DNA of 64,000 bases from Ascarosepion bandense (lineage: Eukaryota; Mollusca; Cephalopoda; Sepiida; Sepiidae), in contig JBBBDQ010001270.1 of the NCBI GenBank assembly GCA_037127315.1, forward strand, positions 3,059,001 through 3,123,000, given 5' to 3'. The notes under the pieces were generated by a model. That model did not search any database. It saw nothing but the letters and a program-made list of their open reading frames with translations, and was not told the origin of the DNA. How positions within the stretch are numbered: the stretch's first letter is position 1; each line of letters opens with the position of its first letter. The translations under genes and the position numbers were made by a program. Positions 45,490 to 54,284 of this stretch are shown one piece after another.

Positions 45490-45935
45490 TGTCTTCCTCG
45501 GATCTTTCAAACTTTCCCTCATCACATATACGTCGTCTCTTGACATTGTTTTTTCTTCCGCCCGTATTTTCCTTTAAGTTTTTGACTGATGGATCCAGTT
45601 TGTTTCTTCGCTTTGATGACTCGACTAACAGTTGAAAGGCTGACACCAACAATATCCGCGATCACTCTGGAAAGCTTACCAGCGTGTTCGTGCAGCGTTT
45701 TATATTTTGTACGCTTCCTTAAAGTAACGTCCATCGCAGACAATGGCCGTAGGACAACTAATCGACAGTCTAGATAATGTCTGCGCGTGATAAAAATCCG
45801 ATACAATCAGAGATGACGTGAATATTTTTCAAGGCCAAACCGATTTAATCATACATCCCTGAAAAAGATTCATTTTACTGCATACCACTTCAAATGACCT
45901 AATCCGAGGAAAGAGAGAAATCAGTTACACCCTGT
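45490..45935 (-). pseudogene. Tc1-type transposase N-terminal HTH fragment, copy 2
   Basis: The minus strand (45806-45522 open, 94 codons) encodes MDVTLRKRTKYKTLHEHAGK, LSRVIADIVGVSLSTVSRVI and KAKKQTGSISQKLKGKYGRK. This HTH domain has a basic GRK-type linker, better preserved than copy 1. Upstream non-coding sequence (gtgtaactgatttct...ggattaggtcatttgaagtgg) also matches copy 1. The catalytic domain is absent. Confidence 0.7.
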
Positions 45936-46183
45936 GACTGCAGTGGGTTTGAAATTGACCATATGGTGAAAAAAGGGGAAAGTAAAGCAGTTGTTTCACG
46001 GATGTACTTTCTACTTATTCGACCAATGCAGTGAGGCAATTCTGAGAGAATTACAAGTCCTAAGAGGATTCATTATTGGAAGTCACAATCTTAACACCAC
46101 AAGATATGCAGCTGACACGTGGAAAAACTACAGAAAATGCAACAGAATGTACTAAAAAAAGCCCAGATAAAAGGAGTAAACTT
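45936..46183. other. No gene seen
   Basis: Unassigned. Confidence 0.4.
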
Positions 46184-46400
46184 TTTTTTTTTTTTATAAG
46201 CGTTTCACCCCGAGCAAGGCATGTCACTGCCACTACTGTGCAGGGGGCTACGTAGAGTGGAGAAAGGATGATTAAATATAGGAATTGTCAGAGGGGGTGT
46301 GATAGGCGATACTGAGAATGAGGGTTGGGTAGATGAGAGTGTTCTGAGAATAATTGGGAGTTGGTGTGATAGGAGGATATCTGCAAAACTCATTTCCTCT
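46184..46400 (-). mobile_element. LINE-J 3' UTR fragment
   Basis: T-run then cgtttcaccccgagcaaggcatgtcactgccactactgtgcagggggctacg, closely matching 46888-47100. It breaks off near 46400 before the coding region. Confidence 0.75.
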
Positions 46401-46852
46401 GTGTTTGCAAATGGTTTGCTGCCAGTATAGGTTCTTGATTATTTTAATGTCTTTCCTAAATATACCAAGCTTACCGAGAAAAAACTAACTAGTCTTTATC
46501 GCTTACTTTGTCAAACACTTTGCGTCGTCTTTAAAACATATACACAGGTCCTTCTACATTTGTACTGGCTTTTCTGATAATATTTTGAGTATAATTATCG
46601 CGTTCCTTATTCCGGTGTCTTTGACGAACCCTCAATATTCTCATTCAATTGTTGGACTGATTTTGCTGAGTAATCTATTCATTAGTACTCGATTGATGAG
46701 TTTTCTTATATGGATAATTAGACTGATTTTTCGGTAGAGTTCCCATTCATTAACATCTTATTTCTTAGGTAGATTGTAATTTTTGCATGTTCTAAACTAT
46801 AATTTATGATATATATATATATATATTAAATATATATATATATATACATATA

Positions 46853-46884
<32 letters not shown>
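46401..46884. other. No gene seen; (TA)n at the right end
   Basis: Unassigned A+T-rich sequence; (TA)n-type tracts run from 46808 to 46888. Confidence 0.5.
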
Positions 46885-46894
<10 letters not shown>

Positions 46895-47775
46895 AGCGTT
46901 TCACCCCGAGCAAGGCATGTCACTGCCACTACTGTACAGGGGGCTACGTAGAGTGGAGAAAGGCTGGTTAAATATAGGAAATAACAGAGGGTGGGTGATA
47001 GGCGGGTGAGGATACCGAGAATGAGGGTTGGGTAGATGAGAGTGTTGTGAGAATAGTTGGGAGTTAGTGTGATAGTAGGTGTCTATTGACACTACATTTA
47101 AACACCTGGAGATTGTAACTGTCGGGAAAGCAGACTTGTGGGAGGGAGTTCCACAGGCGGGAAGCGCGAGAAAAGAAGCTGTTGGAGTAGAATTTACGGT
47201 TACATCTTATTTGTTTAACTGTAAAAGGGTGGGACCTAGTTGCTAATCTAGTATCTCGTGTAAATTCGTGCTTGGGCGGCACCAGTGATCTAAGCTCATC
47301 GGAGCAGAAGCCATGAAAGTACTTGTAGAAGAGGCACAGGGAAGCTACATCACGCCGGTGTGAGAGCGGCTGCAGCCGGTCTGCCAAGTCAGTATCAACC
47401 ACGTTACAGATCCTCCTTTGTATTTTGTCAAGAAGCCCAAGGAGAGCAGCAGGGGCACCCGACCAGATATGGCAGCAATATTCAATACACGGGCGGAGGG
47501 TAGATTTGTATATGTGCAGAATAGTTTCAGGTGGGAAAAATTTCCGGGCCCTGCACAGGGAGCCGACTTTCATAGCAGCAGATTTGGCAATGGATTCAAT
47601 ATAGTCATTCCATTTGAGGTCCGCCGAGAGTGTAAGGCCAAGGAGGCGTAGTATTTTACTCTCTGGGAGGCTAGCCTGTCCCATGCTAATGGGAGGTAGA
47701 TGCGATTGTCTATGGTGGTTAGTTGATAACAGCTTTGTTTTGGAGGCATTGAAATTGACCAACCCTTCCCCCAGA
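46885..47775 (-). pseudogene. LINE-J RT C-terminal part, interrupted by the LINE-T array
   Basis: The minus-strand frame 47762-47064 is open for 232 codons: GEGLVNFNASKTKLL, LRLLGLTLSADLKWNDYIES, FPPETILHIYKSTLRPCIEY, LLDKIQRRICNVV, RDTRLATRSHPFTV, FFSRASRLWNSLPQVCFPDS and a terminal NRHLLSH. This is the post-catalytic RT region of a jockey/CR1-group LINE, the best-preserved copy in the window. Coding sense continues up to 47775, where LINE-T copy 1 begins. The rest of the RT should lie beyond the array, outside the window. Confidence 0.85.
47756..47775. repeat. 20-bp direct repeat (target-site copy) before LINE-T copy 1
   Basis: tgaccaaccc-ttcccccaga is identical to 60411-60430, which precedes copy 3. 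It fits in frame with the interrupted LINE-J RT on the minus strand, so it is host-site sequence rather than part of LINE-T. Confidence 0.8.
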
Positions 47776-47973
47776 CTTCTTTATGTTTGCGTGGTCGGTT
47801 TGGTTTGGATCAAAGTGTAGTATCTGTTCCACTGTGATACTTACTATTGCTTTGGTCAAGTGTGGCATTGTGGTCTCCACCCAAGTTTATAGCTTGGGCC
47901 GCGTAAAGTAGCGACCTGCGAAGGACGCGAAACACCGGAGGCAGGTGTCTCGCGCTTAGCCTCTTAGGAGGCA
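47776..47973 (+). promoter_or_regulatory. 5' UTR with U2 snRNA-like stretch
   Basis: At 47808-47829 GATCAAA is followed by GTGTAGTATCTGTTC, matching the branch-site-recognition region of U2 snRNA (GATCAA-GTGTAGTATCTGTTC) with one inserted A. Looser similarity (TCGG...TTTGG) lies just upstream. The same leader precedes copies 2 (54119-54140) and 3 (60463-60484). It may hold the internal promoter; no TATA-like element was seen. Confidence 0.65.
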
Positions 47974-49908
47974 ATGGCCTCCGATAGGCCAGATGTGATC
48001 GTTCCTCCCACCACGGCCTCGGTGGGAGGAAAGGAGGGTGACTGGCAATTGCCGCCACGGGAGTCACCCTCCATACCAGCATCAGCAGCTTTACAAGGAC
48101 CAGCAACGGGAACCGGACCATTACCGGTACCGACAGCAGCAGCTCCTGGTTCCCCGAAACCTTCAACCTCGGGGTGGAAGAAAGGAAAGGTCCTGGAGAA
48201 AAAAGGAGAAGAATATTATGACAAATTGAAGGAAAAATATGAGAAATACATCAAGGGCACGGAATTGGTGTCGGTGCCGGATGAACTGGCGGACATTGAG
48301 GCGCGTATTATAACGCTAATTACTAAGGATCCCAAGTCCAAGAAGGTCGTTGGAGTTAGCCGAGAAAACGTGGAGGAGGCCATCAAGGTGCTCAACATTA
48401 GAGCAAAAGCCGTGGCCAGGAGGAGTAACGCGTCTTGGGATGTCTTGCTTGGAACGGCCGAGGAGGCCAAACAGCTTGCCGGAGTCACCCTGGAGACTGA
48501 CAAAATGATCCTGTTAACGGAGTACATGGGGACACGCAAGCTGAAGATAACCTTGCATGGTGTCCCCATGGATATCACTGAAGACCATGTGGGTGCATTC
48601 TTCGCAAAGTATGGAAGGGTGGCCGAGGTCTCCTCGGCAAGATCAAAAGCCGGATACCTGACAGGGGACATGTCCCTGCAGGTCACACTGTCAAAAAAGG
48701 CGGTGGAAGATATCCCCAACGTGTTAACGTGTCGAAAGAGGGTCATATTTGTGATCGTTGAGGGCCGGAAGCCTTGCTGTTGGGTGTGCGGGGCGGCGGA
48801 CCACGTGGCCAAGACGTGCACGAATAAGAAGCCGGCCCCCGGCACCCAGGCATCCAAGCAGCAGGCGGAAAAGGAAAAGCCGGCACCTCCATCTTCAGTA
48901 CCTTCAGCACCTTCACCTGCACCAGTAGCGAATAAGGAGGGCGAGTGGCAGGTGGTGGCAAGGAAAAAGGCAAAAACGCCTTCACCAGGGAAGGCGCCAT
49001 CACCTGTCAAGGCGCCCGCCAAAACTCCCGCCAAAGCTCCGCCAAAAGTCAAGGAGCCGACGGTGGAAGTTTCGCCCTCCCCAAAGGAGAAACGAAATAA
49101 ATCTCCTTCTAAACCAGAGAAGATGGACACCGAGCGGTCAGGCTCCCTAAAGCGCGGAAGGGAGTTCGTGGAGGAGGAGCAGCACGAGACGACGAAGAGT
49201 CGCAGAAGGAGCCGGAGCAGGGAGAGAAGCAGAGAGAGGAAGTCAACTAAGTGTGTCTCGCTGCCGGTTTCTCCGGCCAGGACTTCATACGCGGAAAAAG
49301 CGAGAAGCCTTCCCTCTTCCCCGCGAAAAGCTTCCCAGTCCCCGACCTTCAAGTTGACCCCCTTGAGGCCGCGTTCACCAACTCCCACCCCTTCCCCTTC
49401 TCCTGTACCCACTCCCGCTCGGGACAAAAAGAAAAAGGGCCTTCCCCAGGGGGATGAGCTTCTGAAAGTGAACCCGGACATTGCGGCGGGATGGTCTTCT
49501 CAAAGGCGCAAATTATTAAAGCCTTTGTTGAGGCTGGAGAAGGTCAACGGTATGTCAACAGAAAATCCGAGAAACTTTCCCCAGGCCCCAGGTGTCATTA
49601 CCCTAATAAGGAATACTGGTGGCAACCTGAGGGTCTGGGACCACATTTCAATGGCAAAAAAACATTTTTCCAATATTTGTATGGTCAAGGAGAACACTCC
49701 GGACCTAAAAAAAATGAGCAAAAATTGTGCGGGGCGGTTCCCAGTTTTGCTCCACCCCAGTTTATATAGGGTGGTAAAACTAAACTACCCTACGGACGTC
49801 GGCGGAATTGTCCTAGACGGACGGATTACGTCCGATGTAGGAACAGGGTCCCTAGGACAGTCCGTCGGGGTCCCATCTACCAGAGATTTTTATCCCGTAT
49901 GCGATTAG
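47974..49908 (+). CDS. LINE-T ORF1 protein (RNA-binding), copy 1
   Basis: 644 aa. This is the nucleic-acid-binding protein that coats the element RNA in two-ORF LINEs. Residues about 188-265 (LKITLHGVPMDITEDHVGAF...) look like an RRM-type fold. A CCHC zinc knuckle follows directly: C269-x2-C272-x4-H277-x4-C282. A long Pro/Lys/Ser-rich, probably disordered segment follows (about 285-385), then an RS/RE-rich stretch near 408-430 (SRRRSRSRERSRER) and a Pro-Thr-Ser run. The last ~140 residues are better conserved (NFPQAPGVITLIRNTGGNLR), also surviving in the old 15-kb copy. The first ATG after the leader is used. Against copies 2 and 3 only one residue differs (T for A in VPSTRDF). Confidence 0.9.
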   Translation: MASDRPDVIVPPTTASVGGKEGDWQLPPRESPSIPASAALQGPATGTGPLPVPTAAAPGSPKPSTSGWKKGKVLEKKGEEYYDKLKEKYEKYIKGTELVSVPDELADIEARIITLITKDPKSKKVVGVSRENVEEAIKVLNIRAKAVARRSNASWDVLLGTAEEAKQLAGVTLETDKMILLTEYMGTRKLKITLHGVPMDITEDHVGAFFAKYGRVAEVSSARSKAGYLTGDMSLQVTLSKKAVEDIPNVLTCRKRVIFVIVEGRKPCCWVCGAADHVAKTCTNKKPAPGTQASKQQAEKEKPAPPSSVPSAPSPAPVANKEGEWQVVARKKAKTPSPGKAPSPVKAPAKTPAKAPPKVKEPTVEVSPSPKEKRNKSPSKPEKMDTERSGSLKRGREFVEEEQHETTKSRRRSRSRERSRERKSTKCVSLPVSPARTSYAEKARSLPSSPRKASQSPTFKLTPLRPRSPTPTPSPSPVPTPARDKKKKGLPQGDELLKVNPDIAAGWSSQRRKLLKPLLRLEKVNGMSTENPRNFPQAPGVITLIRNTGGNLRVWDHISMAKKHFSNICMVKENTPDLKKMSKNCAGRFPVLLHPSLYRVVKLNYPTDVGGIVLDGRITSDVGTGSLGQSVGVPSTRDFYPVCD

Positions 49909-49954
49909 TGCCTTTGTTGCATGTTTTTTCTTTTTTCTTTTTCAGATCTAAGAA
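49909..49954 (+). promoter_or_regulatory. ORF1-ORF2 spacer with pyrimidine tract and AG
   Basis: A 46-bp gap containing a T/C-rich run ending in ttttttctttttcag, ten bases before the ORF2 ATG. It looks like a 3' splice site and is kept in all three copies (ag at 49944, 56255, 62599) despite changes around it. Confidence 0.5.
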
Positions 49955-52900
49955 ATGTCTATTAAGATAGCCAGTTTGAATGCGTATGGCCTGAGGGATC
50001 GGGGCAAGGCGGCTCGCCTGCGTCGTGACCTCTTGTCGTACGGCGTGGATGTGGCCGCGATCCAAGAGACGCACTTTGTTTGCGAAGCCGACTCGTGTGT
50101 GCTGGATGACGACTTTGTCGTTTATTCAGCATATGGGAGCCGGCATGCCAGAGGTGTTTCTTTGCTGGTCAAGCGTACCCTGGACGCGAGGATTGACCTT
50201 GTCCATGTCGGTGCCGAGGGCCGGCTGATCGTGGCCGATATTGCAGTGAAAAGCAAGTCGTTCCGGCTGATTGCGGTTTATGCGCCCAATGATCAAGGTG
50301 AGCGTGTCTCTTTCTTTCGGCTGTTGGAGCCCTTCATGGTGGATTCAACACGGCTAATCTTAGTTGGGGACTGGAATGCCGTCCTAACCCCCAAATGGGA
50401 TAGAGGAAGGGGCGCTAGCGGGAGGAGTGGTGATCGTAGCCTGGTTGATCTGATCAACGAATTTGGTCTCGTCGATAGATACCGGGTCGATCATCCGGAT
50501 GGGAGTATGTGGACGTGGACGCTTAATTGGCCTTCTACCCGGGTATCTGCGTACCTGGATAGAATGTTAGTGAGAGTGGCCGACATAGACTTCTTAGAAT
50601 GTCCAACGTTCCACTGGTTAGGCTACACGGACCACAAACTTGTTTGTGCCCGTGTGGTGTTAGATTTTAGGCCTAGGTTGGCTGGTTATTGGAAGTTCAA
50701 CCAGTCCTTACTGGACAGGCGGGACTTTCGTGACCAGCTGACAAAACTAGTTCAGCGGGCGTTAATTGGGCGAGTCATTGGGAGTAAGTGGTGGGTTAAC
50801 CTTAAGGACTCCATTAGGTCTTTCGCCACCAAATATAGCCAGCGGCTCAAACTAGATAAGGCTGCGGAGGCAAAGACACTTAGAGCTAATTTCTCCCGGG
50901 CGGAGGCTGGTGGGGATCCCCTAGAAATAGCCGTAGCTAGGGAGGCCCTGGAGCGCTCGACTAGCGGGCGCTACATGGGCCAAGTAATTAGGGCTAAGTT
51001 AAGCAAGATGTCTTCCGAAGCTGTGAAAATGGGCGCAGAATTGCGCAAGGAAGAAATTCGCCGAGCCGGCGACCGGTACATTCGAGAGGTGCGCGACCCG
51101 GAGGGACATCTCCTTAGGTCCACTGACGACATGTGCGGGGCGTTCCGGCAGCATTTCGAACACCGTTTTACCAAGGAGCCTGGTCTCCGTGACGAGGAGT
51201 TTCGCAGCTATTTGGCTGACTTTCCCCGGCTTTTGCCGGCTGAAGCGGCTAGCTGCGAAGGGGAGATTACGGAGGACGAAATCTACGCGGCTTTGAAGAA
51301 GGTCGGCAGAGGCAAGTCGCCAGGTTTGGATGGTTTGCCCTATGAATTGTACTTGAGGATGTCGCACCTTTTTGTCCCGATCTTGGCTGTCGTGTTCAAC
51401 CACTGGTTTCGGCAGGGGTCCATCCCCGGTCGGATTACCAGGGGCGTGATCACGCTGTTGAGAAAAGGCAAGAAGGTTGGGAGGGAACTAGACGATTACA
51501 GGCCCATAACTCTGCTAAACACAGAGTTAAAGATTTTGGCCAAGATCCTGACGAATCGCTTGCAGCTAGTTGCCGAGTCTCTGTTGGAACCGGATCAGAC
51601 TTGTTCTGTGAAGGGACGAACAATTCAGAGCAACCTGCACTTGATTCGCACGATCATAGAGGGTGTAGAAGACGACGATGAGGCCGCGCTGATCAATTTG
51701 GATCAGTCCAAGGCATTTGATAGGATTGACCATGGCTACCTGGCTGCTGTCCTGCAGGCCGCCGGATTCAAACCCGACTTCAGCCGCTGGATTAGCCTTC
51801 TGTATCGCTCCCCCAAGGCTGTGGTACAGGTGAACGGGAAGCTGTCGGGCGCTTTCGCGCTGTCTAGGTCGGTCCGACAGGGTTGTCCACTGTCGTCTCT
51901 CCTTTACGTCCTGGCGTTGGAGCCCCTCCTTCGCCGGCTAAGGGACGAGACTGGCAGTCCGGTCCTACGTGGAATTGCTGTCCCTGGAGGAGCTCGAGCC
52001 AGGGTTTCCGCGTACGCCGATGACGTAACGACCTTTGTGTCCTCCCGCAGGGACATAGAGGCGGTACAACAGGCGCTTGAACGGTACGAGAAGGTGACAG
52101 GGGCCAGAATTAACCGCGACAAGTCATCCGGCTTGCGGTTAGGTGCCTGGAAGGGTGTTTCCCTCCCGGGGCCCTTCAGCTGGACGGACGGGCCGGTCAA
52201 AATCCTCGGGATTTGGTTCGGTCCGGACTTACAGCTGGAGAAAAACTGGTCAGAAATACTGGCAAAGGTCGGCGCGTCGGTCAAGACTTGGCGTCGACGG
52301 AGTCTCTCCGTAAAGGGCTTGGCGGAGGTGTGTGTTACATACCTCTTTCCCATGATCCTTTACCGGCTGTCAGTACTTCCCCTTTGTGACGATCATGAGA
52401 AGGCGCTCGAGCGTTTGCTATTCTCCTGTCTGTGGAGAGGACGCAAACACATGGTCGACAAAGGAGTCTGTTGCCTCCGTCCGTGTCAAGGGGGTCTGGG
52501 GATGCCACACTTGAGGAGCCATGTGCTCGCTTCGAGGTTGGCATTCCTCAGGCGCGCGTTGGAGGAAGATCGGTTGCTTGCGGGGGTAGTGAGGGACATG
52601 TTCCCTTGCCTTACTATCACTCCCCCGACCCTATGGCTGACCGTCAGGCCTTGGGTGCGACCGAAATTCCTGCTCGAATGTCTGGCGGCCTTGCAAGCCA
52701 TTCCACGGTCCAGTGACCTTTCACAGCCTAGGAGACTCTTCTATCGGGGATTAGTGGAGGGTGCCGTGAAGGATAAGCTGTGGAGTAAGCTCGGCATGTC
52801 GAGAGTGGAGTACAGCTCTCATTGGTCTTGGGCGCCAGGTGCGGATTGGCTCAGCAACTCTGAGTTTTCTCTGACCTGGCGATTGGCTCGGAATGGTTTG

Positions 52901-53374
52901 TCTCTCAATGACAAGCGTTTCGCAATGGGCCTGGCGGATTTGCCAGATTGTGAGCGTTGCAACCTTGGAATTAAGGAGACGTCTGCGCACGCCTTCTTCC
53001 ATTGTTTGCGCGTTCGCCCGTTGTGGGAGCGTGTCGGCGAGTTGACTGCTCGTATCGCGCCGCGGGAGCTTGTGCTCATTGACCGCGCATACGCTGTGGA
53101 CAATGTGTCGCCCCCGTACTCTGGAGTGAAGCGGATGGTGTTTCTGTCGCTACTGGCCACGGCTAGAATGGTGATATGGACGACGCGACTGGAGGAAGTC
53201 TTGCGGGGCGGCCGTCTTTCGGATCAGGATCTAATCCGATATTTTGAGCACCAGCTCAAAATGAAGATTAGAACTGAACGGAAACGGCTGCACCCGACAG
53301 AGTTCAGCGAAAGGTGGATAAATGCAGCGAGCCTGGTTCGTGTGACCGGGGCTAGCCTTGATTTTCTTTTTTAG
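49955..53374 (+). CDS. LINE-T ORF2: AP endonuclease-reverse transcriptase, copy 1
   Basis: 1139 aa. This enzyme nicks target DNA and primes cDNA synthesis from the nick. The AP-type endonuclease lies at about 1-235: N9, E38 (IQETH), Y109-A-P, D139-W-N141 (GDWNAVL), and D226-H227 (TDHKL). RT motifs are SPGLDGLPYELY, YRPITLLNTELKILAKILTN, motif A with D583 and D589 (LDQSKAFD), motif B SVRQGCPLSSLLY, and motif C Y687-A-D-D. Near the C-terminus is C999-x2-C1002-x9-H-x4-C (CERC...HAFFHC), the L1/Tx1-type knuckle. All catalytic residues are intact. It differs from copy 2 at dozens of residues, clustered in patches. Confidence 0.95.
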   Translation: MSIKIASLNAYGLRDRGKAARLRRDLLSYGVDVAAIQETHFVCEADSCVLDDDFVVYSAYGSRHARGVSLLVKRTLDARIDLVHVGAEGRLIVADIAVKSKSFRLIAVYAPNDQGERVSFFRLLEPFMVDSTRLILVGDWNAVLTPKWDRGRGASGRSGDRSLVDLINEFGLVDRYRVDHPDGSMWTWTLNWPSTRVSAYLDRMLVRVADIDFLECPTFHWLGYTDHKLVCARVVLDFRPRLAGYWKFNQSLLDRRDFRDQLTKLVQRALIGRVIGSKWWVNLKDSIRSFATKYSQRLKLDKAAEAKTLRANFSRAEAGGDPLEIAVAREALERSTSGRYMGQVIRAKLSKMSSEAVKMGAELRKEEIRRAGDRYIREVRDPEGHLLRSTDDMCGAFRQHFEHRFTKEPGLRDEEFRSYLADFPRLLPAEAASCEGEITEDEIYAALKKVGRGKSPGLDGLPYELYLRMSHLFVPILAVVFNHWFRQGSIPGRITRGVITLLRKGKKVGRELDDYRPITLLNTELKILAKILTNRLQLVAESLLEPDQTCSVKGRTIQSNLHLIRTIIEGVEDDDEAALINLDQSKAFDRIDHGYLAAVLQAAGFKPDFSRWISLLYRSPKAVVQVNGKLSGAFALSRSVRQGCPLSSLLYVLALEPLLRRLRDETGSPVLRGIAVPGGARARVSAYADDVTTFVSSRRDIEAVQQALERYEKVTGARINRDKSSGLRLGAWKGVSLPGPFSWTDGPVKILGIWFGPDLQLEKNWSEILAKVGASVKTWRRRSLSVKGLAEVCVTYLFPMILYRLSVLPLCDDHEKALERLLFSCLWRGRKHMVDKGVCCLRPCQGGLGMPHLRSHVLASRLAFLRRALEEDRLLAGVVRDMFPCLTITPPTLWLTVRPWVRPKFLLECLAALQAIPRSSDLSQPRRLFYRGLVEGAVKDKLWSKLGMSRVEYSSHWSWAPGADWLSNSEFSLTWRLARNGLSLNDKRFAMGLADLPDCERCNLGIKETSAHAFFHCLRVRPLWERVGELTARIAPRELVLIDRAYAVDNVSPPYSGVKRMVFLSLLATARMVIWTTRLEEVLRGGRLSDQDLIRYFEHQLKMKIRTERKRLHPTEFSERWINAASLVRVTGASLDFLF

Positions 53375-54086
53375 ATCTGCTAATCGCATCGGGGTGGATT
53401 CCTTTGGAACCCTTCCCGTGGTTAAGGTAAGAAGTCTTTTGTATGCCTAGTTAATGTGAGTGATTGTGTTTGTCCCGGCCTGTCCCCGGCTCCACTGCTT
53501 TTGTTATGATCCAGTTCGAGATCCCCTTTGTCCGGTGTTATTTTGTCCCGTTTCATTCTCGGCTGGGTCAGCCTTATATATTCTCCAGTCCCATTTATTT
53601 TGTACCCTGCGTCTCCATTCCCCTTAGAAAGAGAGCTGCTTGATTTTGTCTTTCAAGGCAGAATACAGTGGCCTCTTTAATTATGAGGGTGCGTTTGGGT
53701 CTTACTAACATTATGTATATATATTCATTTGAAATTATTTTTGTTTTGGGGATTTTTTGTTTCGTCATAACCCCTTCCCATCATGTCATTTCATGTAATA
53801 TTTTTAAAGCTATTTTTGTATATTTATTGTACATACCACGAATTTTTACGTGCATTTGGGGCGTTTTTGTAGGTCCCCGGTATGTTTTTGCGGTATTTTG
53901 GTGCATGATAAGTATGAACGTTGATGGACAAACCTTTATGGTGAATGAGAACTATTGTAACGTATGCATGGGTCGCGAATCGGTTTAGCTAGGCGTAGGA
54001 TAGAGTACTGAAGACCAACCCGAGTTTTGTTCCCCCTCCCTTCTTTCGGCTTTAAGCCATAATCCTTGTACAAAGGATAAATAAAA
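53375..54086 (+). other. LINE-T copy 1 3' UTR and tail
   Basis: About 712 bp, aligning with the copy 2 3' UTR but with many substitutions and indels (tcgcatcggggtggattcctttggaa, gagctgcttgattttgt, gaagaccaaccc.agtttt). It ends ggataaataaaa. It has no poly(A) run, only a short TAAA repeat. Confidence 0.8.
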
Positions 54087-54284
54087 CTTCTTTATGTTTG
54101 CGTGGTCGGTTTGGTTTGGATCAAAGTGTAGTATCTGTTCCACTGTGATACTTACTATTGCTTTGGTCAAGTGTGGCATTGTGGTCTCCACCCAAGTTTA
54201 TAGCTTGGGCCGCGTAAAGTAGCGACCTGCGAAGGACGCGAAACACCGGAGGCAGGTGTCTCGCGCTTAGCCTCTTAGGAGGCA

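Larger units (their letters stand above)
47776..54086 (+). mobile_element. LINE-T copy 1, complete (6311 bp)
   Basis: Starts CTTCTTTATGTTTGCG, has a 198-bp 5' UTR, ORF1, a 46-bp gap, ORF2, a ~712-bp 3' UTR and a short A-rich tail ggataaataaaa. The next base begins copy 2. Two-ORF layout, AP-type endonuclease and terminal CCHC place it in the L1/Tx1 group. Both ORFs are open, so the copy is potentially active. Confidence 0.9.

Noticed and set aside
48216..49481. 421-codon minus-strand open frame opposite LINE-T ORF1, present in all three copies
   Set aside because: It is antisense to a well-supported protein. Its composition mirrors the biased codons of ORF1, and it is repeated only because the DNA is identical. 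No domain was seen.
49491..49769. 92-codon frame overlapping the end of ORF1
   Set aside because: Out-of-frame shadow of the conserved ORF1 C-terminus; the old 15-kb copy conserves the ORF1 frame, not this one.
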